46,572 bases of DNA from Candidatus Saganbacteria bacterium (GCA_016939335.1 JAFGHC010000037.1:1-46572); one strand, 5' to 3'. Shown: positions 29,573-38,326, counted from the stretch's first letter. A program made the numbers and translations. The notes: generated from the sequence alone by a model not told the origin.

Positions 29573-30694
29573 TTGTACTGCGAGATAGCGTTTGAAAACA
29601 AAGTTAAGGTTTTTAGCGACCCGGTCGCGCTGGTCGAGGCGAGACGGCTCTCTGGATTAGCTTCGGCGTTCGCCAAGCTCGAGGAATTCTCGCGTCAGGG
29701 CTATTATCTGGCTGGATTTTTCTCCTACGAAGCCGGTTACGGTTTCGAACCGCGCCTGGGCCAAAAGGACGAGTTCGACTTTCCTCTTTTGTATTTTGGA
29801 GCTTACAATGTTTTAGAATATTCCCCACACTTAAGTGTGGGGGATCATATAAATTCTGTTGGTCGGCGGGCAGGTGAGGGAAACTGGGAATGGAATAGAT
29901 CGACTGCCGAATATTTTTCCGATATCGGGCGGATCAGGGAATATATCGCGGCGGGCGAGACGTATCAGATCACTTATTGCGTCAAGAATAAATTCGCCTA
30001 TCACGGCGCCCCCCTCGGGCTGTACCGGAGCTTGCTGGCGTTTCAGCCGGTCCCTTACCCGGCTTATCTCGATGCCGGCGACTTCCAGATCCTCTCGCTT
30101 TCGCCCGAACTCCTCCTCAAAAAAGAAGGGGACTTGATCATCACCAAGCCGATGAAAGGGACGCTGCTGCGCGACGGCGGCTGGCGCAACAACTTGTTCG
30201 GGGCGGGCTGGCTCCATCACGACCCCAAGAACCGGGCGGAGAACGTGATGATCGCCGACCTCCTGCGCAACGACCTGGGGAAGATCTGCCGTTACGGCTC
30301 GGTGGTCACGCCCAGACTTTTCGAGGTCGCCAAATACCAGACCGTTTACCAGATGACCTCGACCGTCCGCGGGCGGCTGCTCGATGAAGCGATCGGTTAT
30401 TACGATATTTTCCGCGCTTTATTTCCTTCCGGCTCGGTCACGGGCGCGCCCAAGCTCCGCGCCATGGAGATCATCAGGGAGCTTGAAGGGGAGGAGCGGC
30501 GGATCTACACCGGGGCGATCGGTTTCATCACGCCGCAGCGGGAGCTTTTCTTCAACGTCCCGATCAGGACGATCTTATTGAAGAACGGGGCGGGGGAAAT
30601 GGGGGTGGGCGGCGGGATCACCCACTATTCGACGGCGGCAGGCGAATACGAAGAGTGCCTCGTCAAGGCGCGGTTCCTCAAGGCCGCTTTGTGA
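29573..30694 (+). CDS. pabB: Aminodeoxychorismate synthase component I-like protein (TTG start as called)
   Basis: TKPMKGTLLRDGG; NVMIADLLRNDLGKICRYGSV; FPSGSVTGAPKLRAMEII; YTGAIGFITP. Confidence 0.88.
   Translation: MYCEIAFENKVKVFSDPVALVEARRLSGLASAFAKLEEFSRQGYYLAGFFSYEAGYGFEPRLGQKDEFDFPLLYFGAYNVLEYSPHLSVGDHINSVGRRAGEGNWEWNRSTAEYFSDIGRIREYIAAGETYQITYCVKNKFAYHGAPLGLYRSLLAFQPVPYPAYLDAGDFQILSLSPELLLKKEGDLIITKPMKGTLLRDGGWRNNLFGAGWLHHDPKNRAENVMIADLLRNDLGKICRYGSVVTPRLFEVAKYQTVYQMTSTVRGRLLDEAIGYYDIFRALFPSGSVTGAPKLRAMEIIRELEGEERRIYTGAIGFITPQRELFFNVPIRTILLKNGAGEMGVGGGITHYSTAAGEYEECLVKARFLKAAL
29823..29842. repeat. CCCCACA-type palindrome inside pabB
   Basis: CCCCACACTTAAGTGTGGGG, in frame within EYSPHLSVGDHI. 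Confidence 0.9.
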
Positions 30695-30700
30695 TATAAT
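30694..30700 (+). promoter_or_regulatory. -10 box of pheS
   Basis: TGATATAAT context, -10 ends 9 nt before ATG 30710. Confidence 0.5.
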
Positions 30701-30709
30701 AAACGCAAG

Positions 30710-31726
30710 ATGGAAGAGAAAATCAGCCGGCTCAGGGACGAGGCGCTCCGGGCCGTTGCCGACTCCCGGAACTTGGCCGCCCTCGACGAAGCGCGCGTCA
30801 AATATACCGGCAAAAAGAGCGGCCTGCAGGAGCTTCTGAAGTCGCTCGGCGCCGCCGCGCCGGAAGAACGCCCGAAGCTCGGCGCCCTGGTCAACGAGGC
30901 CAAACAGGCGATCGAACAGGCGCTCGGCGACCGCAAGGCCGTTCTCCGGCAGACCGAACAGGACCAGAAGATCGCCGCCGAAAAACTCGACATCACGCTC
31001 CCCGGCAAAGGGATCAAAAGAGGCCGCCTTCATCCGCTGACGCAGGTGATGGACGAGGCCAAGGCGATCTTCGGCCGGCTGGGGTTCGAGATCGCCGAAG
31101 GGCCGGAGGCCGAGACCGAGTATTATAATTTCGACGGGCTCAACATCCCGCCGCACCACCCGTCGCGCGACATGTGGGCGACCTTCTTCATCAAGGACGA
31201 CGTGTTGCTGCGGACGCACACTTCGCCGGTCCAGATCAGGGTGATGGAGAAGCGCAAGCCGCCGCTCGCCATCATCGCCCCCGGCCGCGTCTACCGGCGC
31301 GACAGCGACGCCACGCATTCGCCGGTCTTCCAGCAGCTGGAGGGCTTTCTCGTCAACGAGAACGTGACGTTCGGCGACCTCAAAGGGACGCTGACCGAAT
31401 TCCTGCGCCAGATGTTCGGCAAAGAAAAGAATGTCCGCTTCCGCCCCAGCTTTTTCCCGTTCACCGAGCCGTCGGCCGAGGTCGACGTCGAGTGCGTCAT
31501 CTGCTCCGGCAAGGGCTGCCGGCTGTGCAAGGGGACCGGCTGGCTGGAGATCCTCGGCGCGGGGATGATCGACCCGAACGTCTTCAAAGCGGTCGGCTAT
31601 GACGCGGAAAAATACAGCGGGTTCGCCTTCGGCATGGGGATCGACCGGATCGCGATGCTGAAATACGGAATAGATGACATTCGCCTGCTGTACGAAAATG
31701 ACCTGCGTTTTCTGGAGCAATTTTAG
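30710..31726 (+). CDS. pheS: Phenylalanyl-tRNA synthetase alpha subunit
   Basis: GRLHPLTQVMDEAKAIFGRLGFEIAEGPE; HTSPVQIRVM; GRVYRRDSDATHSPVFQQLEG; FAFGMGIDRIAMLKYGIDDIR. Confidence 0.97.
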   Translation: MEEKISRLRDEALRAVADSRNLAALDEARVKYTGKKSGLQELLKSLGAAAPEERPKLGALVNEAKQAIEQALGDRKAVLRQTEQDQKIAAEKLDITLPGKGIKRGRLHPLTQVMDEAKAIFGRLGFEIAEGPEAETEYYNFDGLNIPPHHPSRDMWATFFIKDDVLLRTHTSPVQIRVMEKRKPPLAIIAPGRVYRRDSDATHSPVFQQLEGFLVNENVTFGDLKGTLTEFLRQMFGKEKNVRFRPSFFPFTEPSAEVDVECVICSGKGCRLCKGTGWLEILGAGMIDPNVFKAVGYDAEKYSGFAFGMGIDRIAMLKYGIDDIRLLYENDLRFLEQF

Positions 31727-31740
31727 AGAAGGAGATAATT

Positions 31741-31760
31741 CCCCACATTTAAATGTGGGG
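31741..31760. repeat. CCCCACA-type palindrome between pheS and pheT
   Basis: CCCCACATTTAAATGTGGGG. Confidence 0.9.
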
Positions 31761-31777
31761 AATTAAAATCATAATAT

Positions 31778-33763
31778 ATGAGAGTGCCGATCGATTGGCT
31801 TAAAGAGTTAATAATATTCCGCTCGAGCCCGGGGCAGGTGGCCGAGATGCTGACGATGGGGGGGCTGGAGGCGATCGTCCTGCCGGACGATGTCCTGGAA
31901 GTCGATGTCCTGCCGAACCGCGCCGACTGCTGGAGCGTCCGCGGGATCGCGCGCGAAGTGTCCGCCTTGACCAAATTCAAAAGTAAAAATTCAAAAGTGA
32001 AAATTAAGGAATCATTCAAAAGATTAGGCGGTGCGGTCAAAGTCGAAGTGCGCGACAAGGACCTCTGCCCGCGCTACATGGCGCGCGTGATCGAGAACGT
32101 CAAGGTCGCCGAATCGCCCGAATGGCTCAAGAAACGGCTGGAACAGGCCGGCCTCCGCCCGGTCAACAACGTCGTCGACGTGACCAATTATCTGCTCCAC
32201 GAGCTCGGCCAGCCGATGCACGCGTTCGACGCCGCGCTGATCAAAGAGCAGTTCATCATCGTCCGGCGCGCCAATCCGGGCGAAAAGGTCGTCACGCTCG
32301 ACGGCAAAGAGCATAAATTGGAGCCCGACATGCTGGTCATCGCCGATCAGGAGAAAGCGATCGCCGTGGCCGGCATCATGGGCTGCGCCAATACCGAGGT
32401 GAGCGCCGCCACCAAGAGCGTGATCCTGGAATCGGCTTATTTCAATCCGGTCTCGATCCACAAAACTTCCAAGCTGGTCAAGACGCGGAGCGAGTCGTCG
32501 CTCCGCTTCGAGCACGGGGTCGACTGGGACGCCGTGGCCGAAGCGCTCGACCGCGGCGCCGCGCTGGTCGCGGAGCTGGGCCGGGGCGAAGTCTTAAGAG
32601 GCAAAGTCGACGAAATCGGCAAAGAACAGAAACCGAAAACCGTGGAGTTGCGCTGTGACCGCGTCAACCAGGTCCTCGGCGCGGCCATTCCGCAGGGCGA
32701 CATGATCAGCATCCTGAAACGGTTGTGCTTTTCGGTCAAGAAAGCGGATAGTAGAAAGTTGAAAGTAGGGATCCCCTCGTTCCGCGCCATGGACATCGAG
32801 CGGGAGATCGACCTGGTCGAGGAGATCGCCCGGATCTGGGGCTACCAGCGGATCGAAGCGACGCTCCCCGGCGCCGCTTTCCCGGGGCGCGAGCCCGCGC
32901 GCGAAGACAATTTCCACGGCCGGGTGCGGGAGATCCTGGCCGGCTGCGGGCTCTGCGAGGTCCAGTCATACAGCATGCTCGGGCCAAAAGAGATCACGGC
33001 TGATAACGTCATCCGGATCGGCAACCCGCTGACGGTCGAAGAGAGCATCATGAGGACCGACATCGTGACCGGCCTGCTCAAGACGGCCGTTTACAACCAG
33101 AACCGGCAGGTCGAGAACATCCTGATCTTTGAGATCGGCCGGACTTTTGCGCCGTCGCCGGAGAAACTGCCGGCCGAAAAATGGGCGCTGGGCGGGCTGC
33201 TGACCGGCTCGCCGTTCATGAGCGCGCTCGACAAGGGCGAAGTCGACTATTATTACGTCAAAGGGATCATCGAGAATCTTTACCGCGGCCTGGGGCTCGA
33301 ACTGCCGCCGCTTGCCGGCGGCGCCGCCAGGCTGCTCCAGCCGGGCAAAGGGGCGGTCATCGCAGGGGTCGGCGTCTTTGGCGCGCTCCATCCGGACGTC
33401 CGGAGAAAATATGAGCTCTCCAAGCCGGTCTTCTTTTTTGAGCTCGACCTTGAGGCTTTATATAAACTGACGGCGGCGGAGAAGAAATGCCGGCCGCTGC
33501 CGAAATTCCCGGCCGTCAGCCGCGACATCTCGATGTTCCTCCCGGCCGGGCTGACGAACCAGGCGATCGTCGAACTGGTCGAGCGGGTGGGGGGCGACCT
33601 GGTCGAAGCGGTCTATCCGTTCGATAAATACAATGAGAGCGCGGCTTACCGGATCGTTTACCGGAGCGGCGAGCGGACGCTGACCGAGAACGAGGTCAAC
33701 GCCAGGCACCAGGAGATCGTCGCGGCGCTGACGTCGAAGCTGGCAGTAAAACTTCGGACTTAG
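31778..33763 (+). CDS. pheT: Phenylalanyl-tRNA synthetase beta subunit, apparently lacking the EMAP-like tRNA-binding domain
   Basis: MRVPIDWLKELI...MLTMGGLEAIVLPDDVLEVDVLPNRADCWSVRGIAREVSALT; NNVVDVTNYLLHELGQPMHAFD; C-terminal FDX-ACB. Confidence 0.95.
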   Translation: MRVPIDWLKELIIFRSSPGQVAEMLTMGGLEAIVLPDDVLEVDVLPNRADCWSVRGIAREVSALTKFKSKNSKVKIKESFKRLGGAVKVEVRDKDLCPRYMARVIENVKVAESPEWLKKRLEQAGLRPVNNVVDVTNYLLHELGQPMHAFDAALIKEQFIIVRRANPGEKVVTLDGKEHKLEPDMLVIADQEKAIAVAGIMGCANTEVSAATKSVILESAYFNPVSIHKTSKLVKTRSESSLRFEHGVDWDAVAEALDRGAALVAELGRGEVLRGKVDEIGKEQKPKTVELRCDRVNQVLGAAIPQGDMISILKRLCFSVKKADSRKLKVGIPSFRAMDIEREIDLVEEIARIWGYQRIEATLPGAAFPGREPAREDNFHGRVREILAGCGLCEVQSYSMLGPKEITADNVIRIGNPLTVEESIMRTDIVTGLLKTAVYNQNRQVENILIFEIGRTFAPSPEKLPAEKWALGGLLTGSPFMSALDKGEVDYYYVKGIIENLYRGLGLELPPLAGGAARLLQPGKGAVIAGVGVFGALHPDVRRKYELSKPVFFFELDLEALYKLTAAEKKCRPLPKFPAVSRDISMFLPAGLTNQAIVELVERVGGDLVEAVYPFDKYNESAAYRIVYRSGERTLTENEVNARHQEIVAALTSKLAVKLRT

Positions 33764-33890
33764 TTATCGTAACCTGCGACTGAAAGATGATTTCATAACC
33801 TGCGACTGAACGTCGCGGTTAATTTTAACAGAGAGGTTTACTCTCTGTTACGGAGATGTTATCGTAACCTGCGACTGAACGTCGCGGTTA
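33764..33890. repeat. REP-like hairpin cluster upstream of the RAYT
   Basis: TAACCTGCGACTGAACGTCGCGGTTA at 33796-33821 and 33865-33890, a partial copy at ~33771-33785, and AACAGAGAG-GTTTA-CTCTCTGTT at 33827-33849. Confidence 0.92.
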
Positions 33891-33902
33891 ATTTGAATTA
33901 AC

Positions 33903-34349
33903 ATGAAAAGAAACCCATTATTTATTTTTGTAGTAGTAATCATAACGCTCTATGTTAGCGCTGCCAGTACTTTTGCGCTAAAGAATCAATTCAACCTCCA
34001 GGCCAGAATATATGCCAGCGTTCCGATCGTTGAAATAGGAGTGCCGATAGGCAAGGTTGATTATCTCGAATTTGGTTATGGTAGATTCGACTACAATGGA
34101 GTTAATTATTACATCCCGCTGATCTATTCATGGCAGTTGAGTGGTTCTGCCAGTGAAAGGTCAGCATTAAGATTTGGCGCCATGTTTTATCATCATGACG
34201 AGGTCGATGTGTTCTTTCCAAATCATGATGGGACCTTTCCTGTCCTGCTGTACGAACAGGAACGGGCGATCAATGATAATCTCACCTGGCTTTTCAATCT
34301 CGGGATACCCAATTTAGCCGGGTTCGGATTGAAGTGGTATTTAAATTAA
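33903..34349 (+). CDS. Predicted exported protein of unknown function
   Basis: N-terminal MKRNPLFIFVVVIITLYVSAASTFA signal-like segment; alternating polar/aromatic beta-like segments. Confidence 0.6.
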   Translation: MKRNPLFIFVVVIITLYVSAASTFALKNQFNLQARIYASVPIVEIGVPIGKVDYLEFGYGRFDYNGVNYYIPLIYSWQLSGSASERSALRFGAMFYHHDEVDVFFPNHDGTFPVLLYEQERAINDNLTWLFNLGIPNLAGFGLKWYLN

Positions 34350-34449
34350 CAGAGAGGATCACTCTCTGTTCTGAAGATGTTTTCGTAACCTGCGACTGAA
34401 CGTCGCGGTTAATGGAAAATCACTATTGACAGAGAGGTTCACTCTCTGT
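34348..34449. repeat. REP-like hairpin cluster immediately upstream of the RAYT
   Basis: AACAGAGAG-GATCA-CTCTCTGTT (34348-34370), TAACCTGCGACTGAACGTCGCGGTTA (34386-34411), ACAGAGAG-GTTCA-CTCTCTGT (34429-34449). Confidence 0.92.
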
Positions 34450-34485
34450 TCTGAAGATGCTGTTGGCGGAGTGAATAAGGAAAAA

Positions 34486-34878
34486 ATGTACTACCACTAT
34501 ACTTTTCGTACTTATAAAAGCAAGTCTTGCTTATTCGACAAGGATTTTAAGGTAAAGCTGGCAAACGAATTCAGGAAAATAGCTGAAAATAAGGGCTTTG
34601 AGCTTATTGAGCAGAGTGTTTTGGAGGATCACGTTCATCTTCTGGTGAAACAAGGCCAAGCTGATTCCACACAGTATGTCATGCGTATGTTCAAGGGGAT
34701 TTCTGCCCGTCATTTTTTCCAAGAATTTCCCTCAAACCGGTTTGAATACCGCAAACTTTGGGGAAGGGGTTATTTTTATCGCAAAATAGCAGAGAGCGAG
34801 CTTCCGGAAGTGATAGAATATATCAGAAACCAAATCAGTGCCAACGGTTATGATAAGCGATATTCAATGGTCAAATAG
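34486..34878 (+). CDS. REP-associated tyrosine transposase / IS200-like Y1 transposase (RAYT)
   Basis: HUH motif in VLEDHVHLLVKQG; YVMRMFKGISARHFFQEFP; LWGRGYFYRKIAESELPEVIEYIRNQ. Upstream 20 codons of the called ORF are hairpin sequence, so ATG 34486 is preferred. Confidence 0.88.
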   Translation: MYYHYTFRTYKSKSCLFDKDFKVKLANEFRKIAENKGFELIEQSVLEDHVHLLVKQGQADSTQYVMRMFKGISARHFFQEFPSNRFEYRKLWGRGYFYRKIAESELPEVIEYIRNQISANGYDKRYSMVK

Positions 34879-34882
34879 GGAA

Positions 34883-34918
34883 GAAAATAACCGCGAAGTT
34901 CATTCGCAGGTTATTTTC
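34883..34918. repeat. REP-like hairpin downstream of the RAYT, opposite orientation
   Basis: GAAAATAACC-GCGAA-GTTCA-TTCGC-A-GGTTATTTTC. Confidence 0.92.
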
Positions 34919-34935
34919 GGATTGAAGGAATAATT

Positions 34936-37437
34936 ATGCCCGACCTAACCCCGATGGCCCGGCAATACCAGGAGATGAAAGCGCTCCACAAGGACGCCAT
35001 TCTCTTTTTCCGCCTGGGCGACTTCTACGAGATGTTCTATGGCGACGCCGAACTGGCGGCGCGCGAGCTCGACCTGACGCTGACCGGCCGCGGCAAGGAC
35101 GACAACCGGATGCCGATGTGCGGCGTCCCGTACCACGCGGCCGAGGGCTACATCGCCAAACTGATCGAGAAGGGCTACAAAGTCGCCATCTGCGAGCAGG
35201 TGGAAGACCCGAAGCTGGCGAAAGGGCTGGTCAAGCGCGACATCATCCGGATCGTCACCCCGGGGACCATCCTTGAATCGTCGATGCTTTCCGAGAAGAC
35301 CAACAACTACCTGATGGCCGTCAATCATGAAAAGGGGGCCTTCGGGCTGGCGTTCGTTGATGCGACGACGGGCGAATTCAAACTGACAGATTTTGCTTCC
35401 GTTGAACAGCTTAACGACGAGGTCAGGCGGATCAACCCGGCGGAAGTGCTCGTTTCGGACATGTTCAAATGGGATGGCGGTCTGAAGACCGCCTCTACTT
35501 TTAAGGACGTTTATGATAACGAGACCGCCGTTGAAAAACTTTTAGAGCATTTTAAGGTCAAATCGCTTGAAGCGTTCGGGCTGACCGGCCGGGAAACGGC
35601 GCTCGGCGCGGCGGCGGCTATCCTTGATTATCTGAAAGAGACGCAGAAGACGACGCTCGGCCATATCAACGTCCTCAAGCTTTATCACACCGCCGACTAC
35701 ATGTTCATCGACGGCGTGACGCGGCGGAACCTCGAGCTGACGCAGACCGCGCGCGACAAGTCGCTGCGCGGCAGCCTCCTCTGGGTGCTCGACCGGACCC
35801 GGACGTCGATGGGGGCCCGGCTCCTCAAGCAATGGCTCCTCCAGCCGCTCCTCGACGCGGCCGCGATCGAACGCCGGCTGGACGCCGTGGCGGAGCTGTT
35901 CCACAACGGTTTGCTGCGCTCGGAGCTGGGCGAAGGGCTGAAAAAGGTCTTCGATATCGAGCGGCTGACCGGCAAGGCCGCGACGCAGACGGCCAACGCA
36001 CGCGATCTGGCCGCGCTGAAAGATTCGCTGAAGCAATTGCCGAAACTCAGGAGCATGCTTAAGGATTGTCGTTCTTCTCTCCTAAAACAACTTGATTCCC
36101 CACATTTAAATGTGGGGAATAATAACAATGATTGGGAAAAGCAGATCATCGAGCTGATCTCCCGCGCCGTCGTCGACGACCCGCCGTTCGTCATCAAAGA
36201 GGGCGGGCTGATCAAGTCTGGTTACAACGCCGAGCTGGACGAGCTGAAAAAAGCGACCGGCGGCGGCAAACAGTGGCTGGCCGAGCTGGAAGCGTCGGAG
36301 CGGCAGCGGACCGGCATCAAATCGCTCAAGGTCGGCTTCACCAAGGTCTTCGGTTATTTCATCGAGGTGACGAATAGCAACCTCGACCAGGTGCCGCCCG
36401 ATTACATCAGGAAACAGACGCTGGTCAACGGCGAGCGATTCATCACCCCCGGCCTGAAGGAGAAGGAAACGCTGATCCTCAACGCCGCTGAGCGGATGAA
36501 AGAGCTCGAATACGAACTGCTGGTCGATCTGCGCAAACAAGTCGCGTCCTATACCAAAGAACTGCAGGCGGCGGCCGCGGCCGTCGCGCAAACGGACGTT
36601 TTGCTGTCGCTTGCGGAAGCGGCGGTGGAGAACCGTTATTGCCGGCCAGTCACGGGTCGCGGGTCACGAGTCGCTATTAAAGACGGAAGGCATCCCGTTG
36701 TCGAAAAGACGCTGGGCGAGTTCCAATTCGTCCCCAATGACGTGATATTAGATGAAAAGCAGGACTTCCTGCTGATCACCGGCCCGAACATGGGGGGCAA
36801 ATCGACCTACATGCGCCAGGCGGCGCTCATCTGCCTGCTGGCGCAGATCGGCTCGTTCGTGCCGGCCAAGTCGGCGGAGCTCGGCCTGATCGACCGGATC
36901 TTCACGCGCATCGGCGCGATGGACGACATCTATGCCGGGCAGTCGACGTTCATGGTCGAAATGACCGAGACGGCCAACATCATCAATAATGCGACGGAAA
37001 AAAGCTTGATCATTCTGGACGAGATCGGGCGGGGGACCGCCACTTTCGACGGCATGTCGATCGCGGCGGCGGTGGCGGAATACATTCATGCCAGAATTAA
37101 GGCGAAAACGCTCTTTGCCACTCACTATCACGAGATCACCCAGCTGGCCGACAAGCATCCGGGGATAAAAAACATCAACGTTTCCGTCAGGGAAGAGGGG
37201 GACAAGATAACTTTCCTCCACAAGGTCGCCGACGGCCCGGCCGACCGCTCGTACGGCATCCAGGTGGCCAAACTGGCCGGCCTGCCGGAAGAAGTTGTGA
37301 AACGCTCGAAAGAAATATATAATACGCTGGCGATGGTCGAGAACGATCTTGGGAAAGTCAAAAGTCAAAAATCAAAAGTAAAAATTGCAAGTAAAAAGTC
37401 AAAAGTCGCGGACCGGGACCAGGTCAGTTTGTTTTAG
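34936..37437 (+). CDS. mutS: DNA mismatch repair protein MutS
   Basis: LTPMARQYQEMKALHKDAILFFRLGDFYEMFYGDAELAARELDLTLTGR; TGPNMGGKSTYMRQ; DEIGRGTATFDG. Confidence 0.98.
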   Translation: MPDLTPMARQYQEMKALHKDAILFFRLGDFYEMFYGDAELAARELDLTLTGRGKDDNRMPMCGVPYHAAEGYIAKLIEKGYKVAICEQVEDPKLAKGLVKRDIIRIVTPGTILESSMLSEKTNNYLMAVNHEKGAFGLAFVDATTGEFKLTDFASVEQLNDEVRRINPAEVLVSDMFKWDGGLKTASTFKDVYDNETAVEKLLEHFKVKSLEAFGLTGRETALGAAAAILDYLKETQKTTLGHINVLKLYHTADYMFIDGVTRRNLELTQTARDKSLRGSLLWVLDRTRTSMGARLLKQWLLQPLLDAAAIERRLDAVAELFHNGLLRSELGEGLKKVFDIERLTGKAATQTANARDLAALKDSLKQLPKLRSMLKDCRSSLLKQLDSPHLNVGNNNNDWEKQIIELISRAVVDDPPFVIKEGGLIKSGYNAELDELKKATGGGKQWLAELEASERQRTGIKSLKVGFTKVFGYFIEVTNSNLDQVPPDYIRKQTLVNGERFITPGLKEKETLILNAAERMKELEYELLVDLRKQVASYTKELQAAAAAVAQTDVLLSLAEAAVENRYCRPVTGRGSRVAIKDGRHPVVEKTLGEFQFVPNDVILDEKQDFLLITGPNMGGKSTYMRQAALICLLAQIGSFVPAKSAELGLIDRIFTRIGAMDDIYAGQSTFMVEMTETANIINNATEKSLIILDEIGRGTATFDGMSIAAAVAEYIHARIKAKTLFATHYHEITQLADKHPGIKNINVSVREEGDKITFLHKVADGPADRSYGIQVAKLAGLPEEVVKRSKEIYNTLAMVENDLGKVKSQKSKVKIASKKSKVADRDQVSLF

Positions 37438-37447
37438 GAGCTGTCAG

Positions 37448-37888
37448 ATGAAAAACATGGCGGGGCTGATTTTATTGGCGGTCATCTTTTCCAGCCAACC
37501 CGTCTTGGCTTCTCACACGGCTATGATCGGCGGTCTGCGCAGCGGACTGGGGCTGGGAGCGGAAACGGACCGCCAGCTCGGCCCGGTCGCCGCGCGGTTC
37601 GGGGTCGAGGCGGCCACCGGCGAAGACCTCTTGCCGGCCGGCGACAACCCGTTCATCATCTTTGCCGGGCTGAAGCTGCCGCTCCTCACCCTGGGCGGCC
37701 GGCCGGTTGACTGGAGTTTCGGTTTCATCGGCAATTACGGCAACCGCACGGAGCAGGGCGAGTATTTTTCACTGCTGTTCGAGAAGCTCGGCGGCAACGA
37801 GGCGGCTTTTCTGGAGACCGGCCTCGACTGGTTCGGCGACCATGGTCACGTTCAGGCGCAGTTAGGCTTCAGGTTCCTGGCCGATTAA
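37448..37888 (+). CDS. Small predicted exported protein
   Basis: Signal-like MKNMAGLILLAVIFSSQPVLA; SD GGAG; similar in layout to the next gene. Confidence 0.65.
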   Translation: MKNMAGLILLAVIFSSQPVLASHTAMIGGLRSGLGLGAETDRQLGPVAARFGVEAATGEDLLPAGDNPFIIFAGLKLPLLTLGGRPVDWSFGFIGNYGNRTEQGEYFSLLFEKLGGNEAAFLETGLDWFGDHGHVQAQLGFRFLAD

Positions 37889-37909
37889 ACGGCGAAAGGG
37901 GAGAGTAAG

Positions 37910-38326
37910 ATGAGAAAAGTGTTGTTTGGCTGTTTGCTGGCGGGGTTATTGATCGGTTGTTCGCAGGCGGCGCAGCTGGCGGTGATCGGCGGGGTCCGGG
38001 ACGGTTTGGCGGTCGGGGTCATGGCCGACCAGAGCGTTGCCCACAACCTCGGCCTGCGCTACGGCCTCGAGGCGAACACCGGCAGGCAGCCGATCATCGC
38101 ATTCCTGGGCGGGAAATTCTACCTGACCAGCGTCGGACGCCAGATGCCAATGTCACTGGGGCTGGGCGCCGTCGCTTACGTGGGGAACGGCAAAACCTCG
38201 CCGGGGCTCTCGCTGTCGCTGATCATTGACCGCGCGTTCAACCTGCCCCAGCTTTTTATCGAGGCGGGGGTTGACGCGGCCGACCAGGGGCGGTTCCAGC
38301 TTCAGCTGGGGTATAAGATATACTGA
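37910..38326 (+). CDS. Small predicted lipoprotein/exported protein, paralog of preceding gene
   Basis: MRKVLFGCLLAGLLIGCSQA lipobox-like; AVIGGVRDGLAVG.. vs AMIGGLRSGLGLG.. ; ends RFQLQLGYKIY vs HVQAQLGFRF. Confidence 0.65.
   Translation: MRKVLFGCLLAGLLIGCSQAAQLAVIGGVRDGLAVGVMADQSVAHNLGLRYGLEANTGRQPIIAFLGGKFYLTSVGRQMPMSLGLGAVAYVGNGKTSPGLSLSLIIDRAFNLPQLFIEAGVDAADQGRFQLQLGYKIY

Noticed and set aside
31741-31760. CCCCACATTTAAATGTGGGG as an intrinsic terminator between pheS and pheT
   Set aside because: No U-tract, lies between co-transcribed genes, and the same palindrome occurs inside coding sequence.
34426-34485. N-terminal extension of the RAYT from ATG 34426
   Set aside because: These codons are a REP hairpin plus leader; ATG 34486 has a better upstream context.
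33764-34918. CRISPR array
   Set aside because: Repeats are hairpins with irregular spacing and no unique equal-length spacers; no cas genes.
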